Source of the DNA: an uncultured Porphyromonas sp.
GTDB lineage: Bacteria; Bacteroidota; Bacteroidia; Bacteroidales; Porphyromonadaceae
DNA: 20,862 nt
Assembly: GCF_915070105.1 (NCBI RefSeq)
Contig: NZ_CAJZFJ010000041.1
Span: 1 to 20,862, forward strand
Direction: 5' to 3'
The position numbers and the translations under genes were made by a program. The notes under the pieces were generated by a model that saw only the letters and a list, made by a program, of their open reading frames with translations, was not told the origin of the DNA and made no database searches. Shown in pieces: positions 14,933-20,862 of the stretch (position 1 is the first letter of the stretch; each line of letters starts with the position of its first letter).

Positions 14933-15472
14933 TTAGTCTTCCAGCAGGGAGAGATCCCCTAGGAGTCGCTTGATCGAGGAGCGTACGGAGATGAGGCCAA
15001 AGTGTCGTACCTCCAGTTCCCTAGGCTCTACGATCACCAGCTCCGCTGCATCGTCACGTGCCTCAGCCCCGTCGAAGGAGGGTACACGCACGAGCCAAAA
15101 CGTATCAGCCGTATACACATCCAGCCCCGAATAGGGATAGATGTTGGGGATGGAGAAGAGGTAGCGTACACTACCGGCTGTGAGCCCAGTCTCCTCCAGC
15201 AGCTCCCTACGGACAGCCTCCTCTATAGTCTCCTCGGGATCGACAAAGCCCCCTGGTAGGTCTAGTGTCCCCTTGGCTGGCTCTCTACCACGGCGCACAC
15301 AGAGTAGACGCCCTGCATCATCACGCACGAAGCAGGCTACGGCCGAGGCTACGTTGTGGAAGTAGGTCAGGTCACAGTGCGAGCAATGGATAGCCCTGCC
15401 ATGCACGTGCTCTAGCCCCGTCTGTCCGCAACGAGGACAGTAGTGAAACGAAGATAATGGATGCTGGATCAT
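14933..15472 (-). CDS. Nudix hydrolase with N-terminal zinc ribbon
   Basis: A 179-residue protein. Residues 12-33 hold a four-cysteine zinc ribbon (C12-P-R-C15 and C30-S-H-C33). The Nudix box is complete and matches GX5EX7REUXEEXGU exactly, with G75, E81, R89, E90, E93, E94 and G96. Family knowledge predicts metal-dependent hydrolysis of a nucleoside diphosphate linked to another moiety. The zinc ribbon directly before the Nudix domain recalls NudC-type and NUDT14-like proteins, but the NudC SQPWPFPxS motif is absent, so the substrate is open. It is the first gene of the Nudix-BASS-lacZ unit, separated from the ROK gene upstream by a hairpin terminator. Confidence 0.9.
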   Translation of the reverse strand: MIQHPLSSFHYCPRCGQTGLEHVHGRAIHCSHCDLTYFHNVASAVACFVRDDAGRLLCVRRGREPAKGTLDLPGGFVDPEETIEEAVRRELLEETGLTAGSVRYLFSIPNIYPYSGLDVYTADTFWLVRVPSFDGAEARDDAAELVIVEPRELEVRHFGLISVRSSIKRLLGDLSLLED

Positions 15473-15499
15473 AAATACGCACTAAATGAAAGCAAACGA

Positions 15500-15554
15500 C
15501 GAAGAGCCAGCAGAGGTGACTAGTAGCACTAGTGGTCCCTTGGCTGGCTCTTCG
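15500..15554 (-). terminator. Terminator after the ROK kinase gene
   Basis: A perfect 12-bp stem (15500-15511 with 15543-15554) with a loop containing ACTAGT twice, so an inner stem may also form. The minus-strand exit side is T-rich (TCGTTTGCTTTCATTT), as expected for termination of leftward transcription. Confidence 0.75.
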
Positions 15555-15578
15555 CTTGATCGGATTGTATCGTATTCT

Positions 15579-16541
15579 TTATAGCTGCCTAGCTTCCCAC
15601 CCGAGTGCGCTAGCACCGAGCACGGCAGCATCGCTCTCCTTGAGCTGGGAAAGTAGGAGCTTGGTCTTGCCCTTGTAGATCGTCAGTAGGTTCTTCTCCA
15701 TGTGGTGACGGATGGGGTTCATCAGCAGGTCACCAGACTTGGTCAGACCACCGAAGAAGATGATCGCCTCAGGAGAGGAGAAGGTGACGAAGTCTGCACA
15801 CGCCTCACCGAGGATAGCTCCCGTGCTCTCGAAGATCTCCAGAGCCAGTTGGTCGCCAGCTACGGCAGCGTCGAAGACGTCCTTAGAGGTGATGCTATCT
15901 ATATCTAGCTGACGAAGCAGGCTCTCATCGGAGCGGATGGTGAGGTACTCACGTGCCGTACGAGCGACACCTGTAGCAGAGGTGTAGGTCTCGAGACAGC
16001 CCTGACGTCCACAGCCACACATACGTCCATTGCGTCGGACGATCATGTGCCCGAGCTCGCCAGCGAAGCCATCGTGTCCGTAGACGAGCTGTCCGCCCAC
16101 TACGATACCGCTACCGACACCCGTACCGAGGGTGATGACGATGAAGTCCTTCATCCCACGTGCCGCACCATAGGTCATCTCACCGATAGCTGCAGCGTTG
16201 GCATCATTAGTCAGTACGACACCGATCCCCATGCGTTCCTGTATCATCTGAGCCAGGGGGATCTTACCCTTCCAGGGGAGATTAGGAGCGAACTCGATGG
16301 AGCCACTGAAGTAGTTACCGTTGGGGGCACCCACGCCTATACCACGGATCTTATCCTTACCACCTACCTGCTCAATGAGCATATTCAGACCCCCGACGAG
16401 GTCATTCAGGTAGAGCTCGACATCGTTGTGCGTAGCCGTCTTGATTGATGCACTTACGACGACATTACCACGGGCGTCTACTACGCCGAAGACGGTGTTA
16501 GTACCTCCGAGGTCTACACCTATTACATAGGGCTTTTCCAT
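15579..16541 (-). CDS. ROK-family sugar kinase (probable glucokinase)
   Basis: A 320-residue ROK (repressor, ORF, kinase) family protein without a DNA-binding extension, so a kinase and not a repressor. The N-terminal phosphate loop is DLGGTNT (D10). The catalytic Asp is D113 in TNDANAA. The ROK signature ExGH is E162-L-G-H165, and the zinc site is C175-G-C177 and C182 in CGCGRQGCLE with H165. Length and motifs fit bacterial ROK glucokinases, which phosphorylate glucose (or N-acetylmannosamine or other hexoses in sister groups) at C6 with ATP. Glucose released by lacZ would be a plausible substrate, but this is inference. It has its own -7-like promoter element and a terminator, so it is probably monocistronic. 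Confidence 0.9.
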   Translation of the reverse strand: MEKPYVIGVDLGGTNTVFGVVDARGNVVVSASIKTATHNDVELYLNDLVGGLNMLIEQVGGKDKIRGIGVGAPNGNYFSGSIEFAPNLPWKGKIPLAQMIQERMGIGVVLTNDANAAAIGEMTYGAARGMKDFIVITLGTGVGSGIVVGGQLVYGHDGFAGELGHMIVRRNGRMCGCGRQGCLETYTSATGVARTAREYLTIRSDESLLRQLDIDSITSKDVFDAAVAGDQLALEIFESTGAILGEACADFVTFSSPEAIIFFGGLTKSGDLLMNPIRHHMEKNLLTIYKGKTKLLLSQLKESDAAVLGASALGWEARQL

Positions 16542-16584
16542 TGTTTCGTCTTTAAATGATGCGCAAATAGCGAAGTATCACAAA

Positions 16585-16592
16585 CAAAGATA
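16585..16592 (-). promoter_or_regulatory. Bacteroidetes-type -7 promoter element for the ROK kinase gene
   Basis: The minus strand reads TATCTTTG, a match to TAnnTTTG, 44 bp before the ATG at 16541 in an AT-rich patch. No clear TTTG -33 element is seen at normal spacing. Confidence 0.45.
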
Positions 16593-16599
16593 ATAGTTT

Positions 16600-16855
16600 T
16601 AACCTATAGAATCACGTATCATCGTGAGATTGATCCCCCTACTCTCCCTTTATAACCCTATGGTGAGGAGTCCCCTCCTCTGCTTCCCCTTTGGGTAGAG
16701 GATAGACCTCACTCCCAGAGCCGAAGCATGAAATCATCCTAGTGCGAGGGCATAGTACTCACAGAGCATACATACAGAGCATACCCACAAGCTAGAAGTA
16801 CCTGTGCCCTAGCTGTAGACATACCGATCGTATACCTACTACCTAGGAGGAGAAA
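16600..16855. other. Gene-free segment upstream of the GTRTACAC array
   Basis: No convincing coding reading. The plus strand is C-biased here. It holds a short direct repeat (ACAGAGCATAC at 16761-16771 and 16774-16784) and an isolated GTATACCT at 16830 resembling the downstream array. Nothing else was recognised. Confidence 0.45.
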
Positions 16856-16921
16856 GTATACACGTGTGTACACTATAGTGTACCTGCGTGTACACAACTG
16901 TATACACACGTGTACACAACA
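16856..16921. repeat. 22-bp-period array of GTRTACAC palindromes
   Basis: Six copies of GTRTAC[AC][CT] begin at 16856, 16866, 16878, 16888, 16900 and 16910, giving alternating 10- and 12-bp steps, that is, three 22-bp units. The GTGTACAC copies are perfect 8-bp palindromes. The regular spacing puts the sites on about the same face of the helix, as in operator clusters or iterons. It lies 170-600 bp from the AT-rich, DnaA-box-like region, so an origin-associated or regulatory role is possible. The binding protein is unknown. Confidence 0.75.
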
Positions 16922-17088
16922 TCGCTCTAAGTATCATCCCCGATAGGCTCTCTTATTTATCTCTCCTCGGGACTAACGTCTAGGCACTCTAGGGATACAG
17001 CGAAGGCTCCCTCGGACATGAAATAATGCCCCAAAGAGCCAAAGAATGCCGTGAACTAAAGAAATCATACGTCTCCCCTAATCTTACT

Positions 17089-17523
17089 CCCCAGCTGTCC
17101 GAGGTAGAGCGTTCACCGCTGGGGCTTATCCACCCACATAAATAATAAGAGGTTAAATAAGGATAAATATATATTCTCTCTTTATACCCTGTTGGTGTTA
17201 TAGGCCGTGGATTGGTGGGTAAGGTAGCTAACTGATCGTAGGAGAGAAATTGTAATGCACGGCCTTATCCCTACCCTTTGTCCCCGCTTATTCACAAGCT
17301 ATACACTGGGGTAAGTGACTCGTGTATAGAGGTCTCAATATTTCGGTTACTTTTTGTCCACGTCTTGGTAATCCCCTTCGCCTTGCGAATACTTTTTAAC
17401 ACGTGTATGAATAAGGGATAACTTATGTGGTTATCTACATCCTCCCTTAGGGTAACTTGAGGCGAGAGCTGGGGGTGGATAGTGCATGTGGGTAGCCCTG
17501 CTATTTATCCCTAGGATACCCAC
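17089..17523. other. Candidate replication origin region (DnaA-box-like cluster plus AT-rich tract)
   Basis: The AT-rich tract at about 17138-17190 is flanked by 9-mers close to the DnaA box TTATCCACA. These are TTATCCACC 17126, TTATCCCTA 17265, TTATTCACA 17288 (full match to TTATNCACA), TTATCTACA 17431 and TTATCCCTA 17515 on plus, and TTATTCATA 17406-17414, TTATCCCTT 17413-17421 and CTATCCACC 17475-17483 on minus. Inverted pairs CCCCAGC/GCTGGGG (17089 and 17118) and GGCCGTG/CACGGCC (17203 and 17258) are present. The 1.35-kb region has no gene and non-coding strand skew changes sign across it. Neither dnaA nor parAB is in the window, so this is inference from sequence pattern. Confidence 0.4.
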
Positions 17524-17635
17524 CGCCTGTCCACTGCTTCCCCACACGACTCGAGTACCTCTTCCGTATATGATGTAGTGTGGGTGATCATGGCTTGCAC
17601 TTCTTTGGGTGAGTTGGTCTGAGGCTTATGTATAG

Positions 17636-17855
17636 TGGGGTATGTGGAGCTGGGATATAGAGCGAGCTGGGGGCACTGCATATGCTCCTTGTATATTCTG
17701 TAGGGAAGGGGGAATAGAGGTGTGTAGATCTAGGGTTAAGGAGAAATGGGGTATGTGGAGCTGGGATATAGAGCGAGCTAGGGGCACTGCACATACTCCT
17801 TGTGTATTCTGTAGGGAAGGGGGATAGAGGTGTGTAGGTCTAGGGTTAAGGAGAG
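17636..17855 (+). repeat. 111-bp tandem repeat, two copies
   Basis: Copies begin at about 17636 and 17747 and are about 90% identical by eye (TGGGGTATGTGGAGCTGGG, then ATAGAGCGAGCT, then TCTAGGGTTAAGGAG at the end). The plus strand is extremely G-rich relative to C. A short open frame runs through both copies, but it only mirrors the DNA duplication and resembles no protein. It lies just downstream of lpxB. Confidence 0.8.
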
Positions 17856-17894
17856 GTAGGTAAGGCTATCTAGGGAAGGGGAGGAAGAGCCTTC

Positions 17895-19022
17895 CTAACT
17901 CCTTACCAAGGTAAGCAGGGCACGTGCAGCACGAGGAGCAGCGGGCTCTGTACCTACCTGATGACACAGCTCATCCAGTGCCCTTAGCTGTACCTCTCGT
18001 TCACTACTCGCCTTGTCGAGTAGAGGGGCAATATGCTCTGCTATCTCTCTGCTGTTCATTCGGTCGCCTAGGAGCTCGGGTACAGCCTCTCTATCGAGGA
18101 TGAGATTCACGAGGGAGAAGAAGCGCACAGAGAAGAGACGCTCGAAGCCAAGTCGCACCACCCTACTTCCCCCCATTCGGTAACAGACGATCATAGGGGT
18201 GCGCCACAGTCCTGTCTCGAGTGTAGCCGTACCCGAGGTGACGAGGGAGAGTAGAGAGCGGCGCATGAGACCATAGGTATCCCCGAAGGTAATGCCTACA
18301 CCCTCATACCCCTTTAGATAGGGCGTGTAGTCCTCTTGCCTTAGCCCAGGAGCTCCAGCTATCGTGACCTCATAGCCACGCTCTAGGAGGGAGGCGGTGG
18401 CGGCGAGCATTGTGGGGAGGTTGCTCTTCAGTTCACCCCGACGACTCCCTGGGATGAGCGTCACTAGAGAGGTACGCTCGACCTCCTCGGGATGCTCGCC
18501 GAGGTAGTTAAGGTGTGCATCCGTACAAGGATTACCCACATAGGTGACGGGAAGGCCTCGGCTAGCGAAGTACTCTTCCTCAAAGGGCAGGATACACAGC
18601 CCATGGTGGATATACTGACGGAGCTTGCGGATACGACCACTACGCCATGCCCACAGCTTGGGAAGAATGTAGTAGATGATCTTGGCCTCGGGGAGCTTCT
18701 CCCGGGTAAAGGGAAGGATGAAGCGTAGGTTAAAGTCTGCGAAGTCCACAGGGATGACCACATCGGGGCGGAAGGCTAGGAGGGCACGCTGCACGGCCTT
18801 ACCTACCTTGGTGATCGTACCTAGGTTCTTCACTACGTCGATAATCCCCATGAAGGCCACCGACGAGTAGTGGGCTATGGGGGCAGTACCCGAAGCCTCC
18901 TGCATTCGCTCTCCTCCCATGAAGGCAAACGAAGCCTCTGGATCCTCTTGCCTGAGTGCTCGTATGAGCGCTGAGGCGTGTAGGTCTCCAGAGGCTTCGC
19001 CTGCGACTAGGAAGTAGCGCAT
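17895..19022 (-). CDS. lpxB: Lipid-A-disaccharide synthase LpxB
   Basis: A 375-residue GT19 enzyme of normal length. It joins UDP-2,3-diacylglucosamine and lipid X to form the lipid A disaccharide at the cytoplasmic face of the inner membrane. Seen motifs: VAGEASGDLHAS at the N-terminus, FMGGERM, VIPVDFADFNLR, YYILPKLWAWR, FEEEYF with VTYVGNP shortly after, the nucleotide-site LIPGSRRGEL, and SLVTSGTATLETGL. Its ATG lies 9 bp after the surE stop, the tightest spacing in the glyS-FKBP-surE-lpxB run, so coexpression with surE is nearly certain. No strong terminator follows; only a weak 6-bp inverted repeat (17862-17867 with 17888-17893) was seen. Confidence 0.96.
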   Translation of the reverse strand: MRYFLVAGEASGDLHASALIRALRQEDPEASFAFMGGERMQEASGTAPIAHYSSVAFMGIIDVVKNLGTITKVGKAVQRALLAFRPDVVIPVDFADFNLRFILPFTREKLPEAKIIYYILPKLWAWRSGRIRKLRQYIHHGLCILPFEEEYFASRGLPVTYVGNPCTDAHLNYLGEHPEEVERTSLVTLIPGSRRGELKSNLPTMLAATASLLERGYEVTIAGAPGLRQEDYTPYLKGYEGVGITFGDTYGLMRRSLLSLVTSGTATLETGLWRTPMIVCYRMGGSRVVRLGFERLFSVRFFSLVNLILDREAVPELLGDRMNSREIAEHIAPLLDKASSEREVQLRALDELCHQVGTEPAAPRAARALLTLVRS

Positions 19023-19031
19023 GGCTCTAGC

Positions 19032-19784
19032 TTATCTATTAGCTAGGGAGCGTAGCTCCTCTAGGTACTGGTGGTTGGTCGTATCTAGCTGCAGTGGGGT
19101 GAGGGTAGCCCACCCTTCGCGTAGATAGTGCCAGTCACCTGGGTGAGGGTCGTCACCGGGTGTCTGATAGCCAGTCATCCAGTGTACCTCCTTGCCCCGA
19201 CCATCTTGGCTATTGACGAACTCCTCTACGAAGCGTCCTACCGTCATAGGACAGATCTTGAGACCCTTTGGCTCATCCTTGGGGACATTGAGCGAGAGCA
19301 TAGTCTGTCGGGGTAGGGTAGTGCGCTTCATCATCTCTACGACCTGTAGGGTGTAGTCTATAGAGCTAGTGAAGTCGGGGTGCCACGCTGTATCATCGAG
19401 TGATATAGCTAGCGAAGGAATGCCATAGATACAGCCCTCACGAGCGGCACCTAGTGTACCCGAATAGCTGACACAGATGCCCTCATTGCTCCCGTGGTTG
19501 ATACCTGATAGGATGAGGTCGGGTCGCTTCTCAGCGAAGACCGTATTGAGGGCTAGCTTCACGCAGTCCACAGGAGTACCTTCGCAGCTATAGACCTGTA
19601 GAGCACCATCCTGATGGCGGTGCTTTAGACGAAGGGGCTGTGTGGTGGTGATGGCTCCGGAAAAGCCAGAGCGTGGTCCATCGGGTGCGACGATGGTTAC
19701 CTCGCCGTAGGGGAGCATAGCAGCGGCTAGCTCCTGAATACCTGCGGCGCGGAAGCCATCATCGTTCGAGATGAGTATATGCAT
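19032..19784 (-). CDS. surE: 5'/3'-nucleotidase SurE
   Basis: A 250-residue survival protein E family phosphatase of usual length. The N-terminal MHILISNDDG gives the metal-binding D8 and D9. VAPDGPRSGFSGAIT supplies the conserved Ser of the metal site, and LILSGINHGSN supplies the conserved Asn. YSGTLGAAREG and then PSLAISLD complete the SurE pattern. The family dephosphorylates nucleoside 5'- and 3'-monophosphates and short polyphosphate in the cytosol. It lies between the FKBP lipoprotein gene (16-bp gap) and lpxB (9-bp gap). Confidence 0.96.
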   Translation of the reverse strand: MHILISNDDGFRAAGIQELAAAMLPYGEVTIVAPDGPRSGFSGAITTTQPLRLKHRHQDGALQVYSCEGTPVDCVKLALNTVFAEKRPDLILSGINHGSNEGICVSYSGTLGAAREGCIYGIPSLAISLDDTAWHPDFTSSIDYTLQVVEMMKRTTLPRQTMLSLNVPKDEPKGLKICPMTVGRFVEEFVNSQDGRGKEVHWMTGYQTPGDDPHPGDWHYLREGWATLTPLQLDTTNHQYLEELRSLANR

Positions 19785-19800
19785 TTAGTTCTCTCTTGGG

Positions 19801-20325
19801 TTACTTGACGATCTCTACGAGCTTGAGTTTGAAGTAGAGACTAGAATATGAAGGGATCGTCCCTACACCCTGTCCACCATAGGCGAGGTACCAGGGGATG
19901 ACGACATCTACATCATCACCCTCTACCATATTCTGTAGTGCGATAGCGAAGCCTACTATATAGGTATTGACACGTGCGGGAGTGATCAGTGTCTGGTTGG
20001 CATTGCTGTCGAAGGGACGTGCCTGAGCACTATTCTCCGTCCACTCTGTCGTCAGGTAGCCCGTGTACTGGCAGCGCACGTTGTCGGTGGCTGCGGGCTT
20101 GACCTTGCCAGTGCCTCGGGTATTGTACTTCATGTAGACGAAGTTGCTCCCATAGATACCTGGGATGCTTACCTGACTATAGCCCTCACGTCCCTTGAAG
20201 GAGCGGAAGACAGTCTCATTGTTCTCACGACGCTGCTGCTGGGTATCGACGGTGTCATTACAGCTAGGCAGGGCAACGAGAGCCGTGACGCCTAGGGCGA
20301 GTGTATATAGAAGCTTGCGTATCAT
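19801..20325 (-). CDS. FKBP-type peptidyl-prolyl isomerase lipoprotein
   Basis: A 174-residue protein with a lipoprotein signal peptide (ALGVTALVALPSC, predicted lipidated Cys at residue 22) and one C-terminal FKBP domain. FKBP landmarks seen are RCQYTGYL, RPFDSN, a hydrophobic core segment ending NMVEGDD, then IPWYLAYGGQGVGTIPSYSSLYFKL with the late active-site aromatics, and LKLVEI at the end. It is expected to assist protein folding at the cell envelope by cis-trans isomerisation of X-Pro bonds. The segment between signal and FKBP domain is short, without an FKBP_N dimerisation domain. It follows glyS by 13 bp and precedes surE by 16 bp. Confidence 0.88.
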   Translation of the reverse strand: MIRKLLYTLALGVTALVALPSCNDTVDTQQQRRENNETVFRSFKGREGYSQVSIPGIYGSNFVYMKYNTRGTGKVKPAATDNVRCQYTGYLTTEWTENSAQARPFDSNANQTLITPARVNTYIVGFAIALQNMVEGDDVDVVIPWYLAYGGQGVGTIPSYSSLYFKLKLVEIVK

Positions 20326-20338
20326 AGGTGTATAGAGC

Positions 20339-20862
20339 TTATATGCGACGTAGTAGGCTCTTCAGCGAAGTCTCCTCGACGAGGTGATCTCTGAGAGCAC
20401 TGATGGGAAGACGCTCCTGCTGCATCGTGTCACGATGGCGGAGTGTGACCGTGCCATCCTCCATCGTCTGATGGTCGATGGTCACGCAGTAGGGAGTACC
20501 TATGGCATCCTGTCGGCGATAACGCTTACCGATAGAGTCCTTTTCGTCGAGCTGGCAGTTGAAGTCGAACTTGAGGGTATCATACAGCTCACGAGCCTTG
20601 TCGTCTAGCCCATCCTTGCGTACGAGAGGCAGGATAGCGAGCTTGACAGGAGCTAGTGCAGCGGGTAGGTGGAGCACTGTGCGCTTCTCTCCACCCTCTA
20701 GATCTTCCTCCTCATAGCATCCACAGACTAGGCTGAGGAACATACGGTCTACACCTATTGAGGTCTCGATCACGTATGGGGTGTAGCTCTCCGATAGCTC
20801 GGGATCAAAGTACTGCATCTTCTTGCCACTGAACTCCTCGTGACGCTTCAGGTCGAAGTCCG
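20339..20862 (-). CDS. glyS: Glycyl-tRNA synthetase, C-terminal part (cut by window edge)
   Basis: The last 173 or so codons of a class II homodimeric (eukaryote/archaea-like) glycyl-tRNA synthetase; the start lies beyond base 20862. The open frame continues past the first internal ATG (20818) to the window edge and reads DFDLKRHEEFSGKKMQYFD, then a stretch ending YVIETSIGVDRMFLSL, the class II motif 3 region of GlyRS. The anticodon-binding domain follows (VKLAILPLVRKD, FDCQ-like FNCQLDEKDSIGKRYRRQD, GTPYCVTID, MEDGTVTLRHRDT, QERLPI), which is typical of this GlyRS type. It charges tRNA-Gly in the cytosol and appears to be the upstream gene of the FKBP-surE-lpxB run. Confidence 0.95.
   Translation of the reverse strand, partial: DFDLKRHEEFSGKKMQYFDPELSESYTPYVIETSIGVDRMFLSLVCGCYEEEDLEGGEKRTVLHLPAALAPVKLAILPLVRKDGLDDKARELYDTLKFDFNCQLDEKDSIGKRYRRQDAIGTPYCVTIDHQTMEDGTVTLRHRDTMQQERLPISALRDHLVEETSLKSLLRRI

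Noticed and set aside
16856..16921. parS centromere sites
   Set aside because: The sites are GTRTACAC and lack the TGTTTCACGTGAAACA consensus; no parA or parB gene is in the window.
17642..17827. Plus-strand open frame with a duplicated peptide
   Set aside because: The duplication mirrors the 111-bp DNA repeat; there is no family resemblance and no promoter element upstream.

Overview
The window reads as Bacteroidales chromosome, most likely Porphyromonas or a close relative. The reasons are the TAnnTTTG-type -7 promoter elements, start codons without Shine-Dalgarno sequences, SCN/SCS-type lipoproteins, a DUF4270 lipoprotein coupled to a short GT5 'glycogen synthase', and the protein sequences themselves. 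The genus is inferred from recall, not from a search.

Layout. (1) 1-853: the start of mutS (cut by the window edge) behind a hotdog thioesterase, both on the minus strand. (2) 854-2292: a gene-free, very C-rich stretch holding a 23-bp-period repeat array and three tandem copies of a 162-bp unit. (3) 2293-4935, plus strand: rsmE and an OadA/pyruvate-carboxylase-B-like carboxyltransferase, closed by an 18-bp-stem terminator. (4) 5056-9813, minus strand: a GT4 glycosyltransferase, a 12-TM MFS (nucleoside-symporter-like) transporter, a DUF4270 lipoprotein and a GT5-only glycosyltransferase. (5) 9814-10904: a second gene-free repeat region. It carries the 23-bp array in inverted orientation, several 9-bp tandem arrays, and two strong hairpins after lacZ. 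(6) 10905-16541, minus strand: secreted GH2 beta-galactosidase, a BASS-family transporter and a Nudix hydrolase in one tight unit, preceded by a ROK sugar kinase with its own terminator. (7) 16542-17894: a 1.35-kb gene-free region with a 22-bp-period GTRTACAC array, an AT-rich tract, many DnaA-box-like 9-mers and a 111-bp tandem repeat. It is the best candidate here for a replication origin. (8) 17895-20862, minus strand: glyS (partial), an FKBP-type isomerase lipoprotein, surE and lpxB with 9-16 bp gaps, a probable operon.

The coding content is mostly housekeeping: mismatch repair, rRNA methylation, lipid A synthesis, a tRNA synthetase and sugar handling. The unusual material is in the three long intergenic regions. 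Two of them share the same repeat modules in inverted orientation about 9 kb apart. The third combines origin-like sequence with a change of strand base skew in non-coding DNA.
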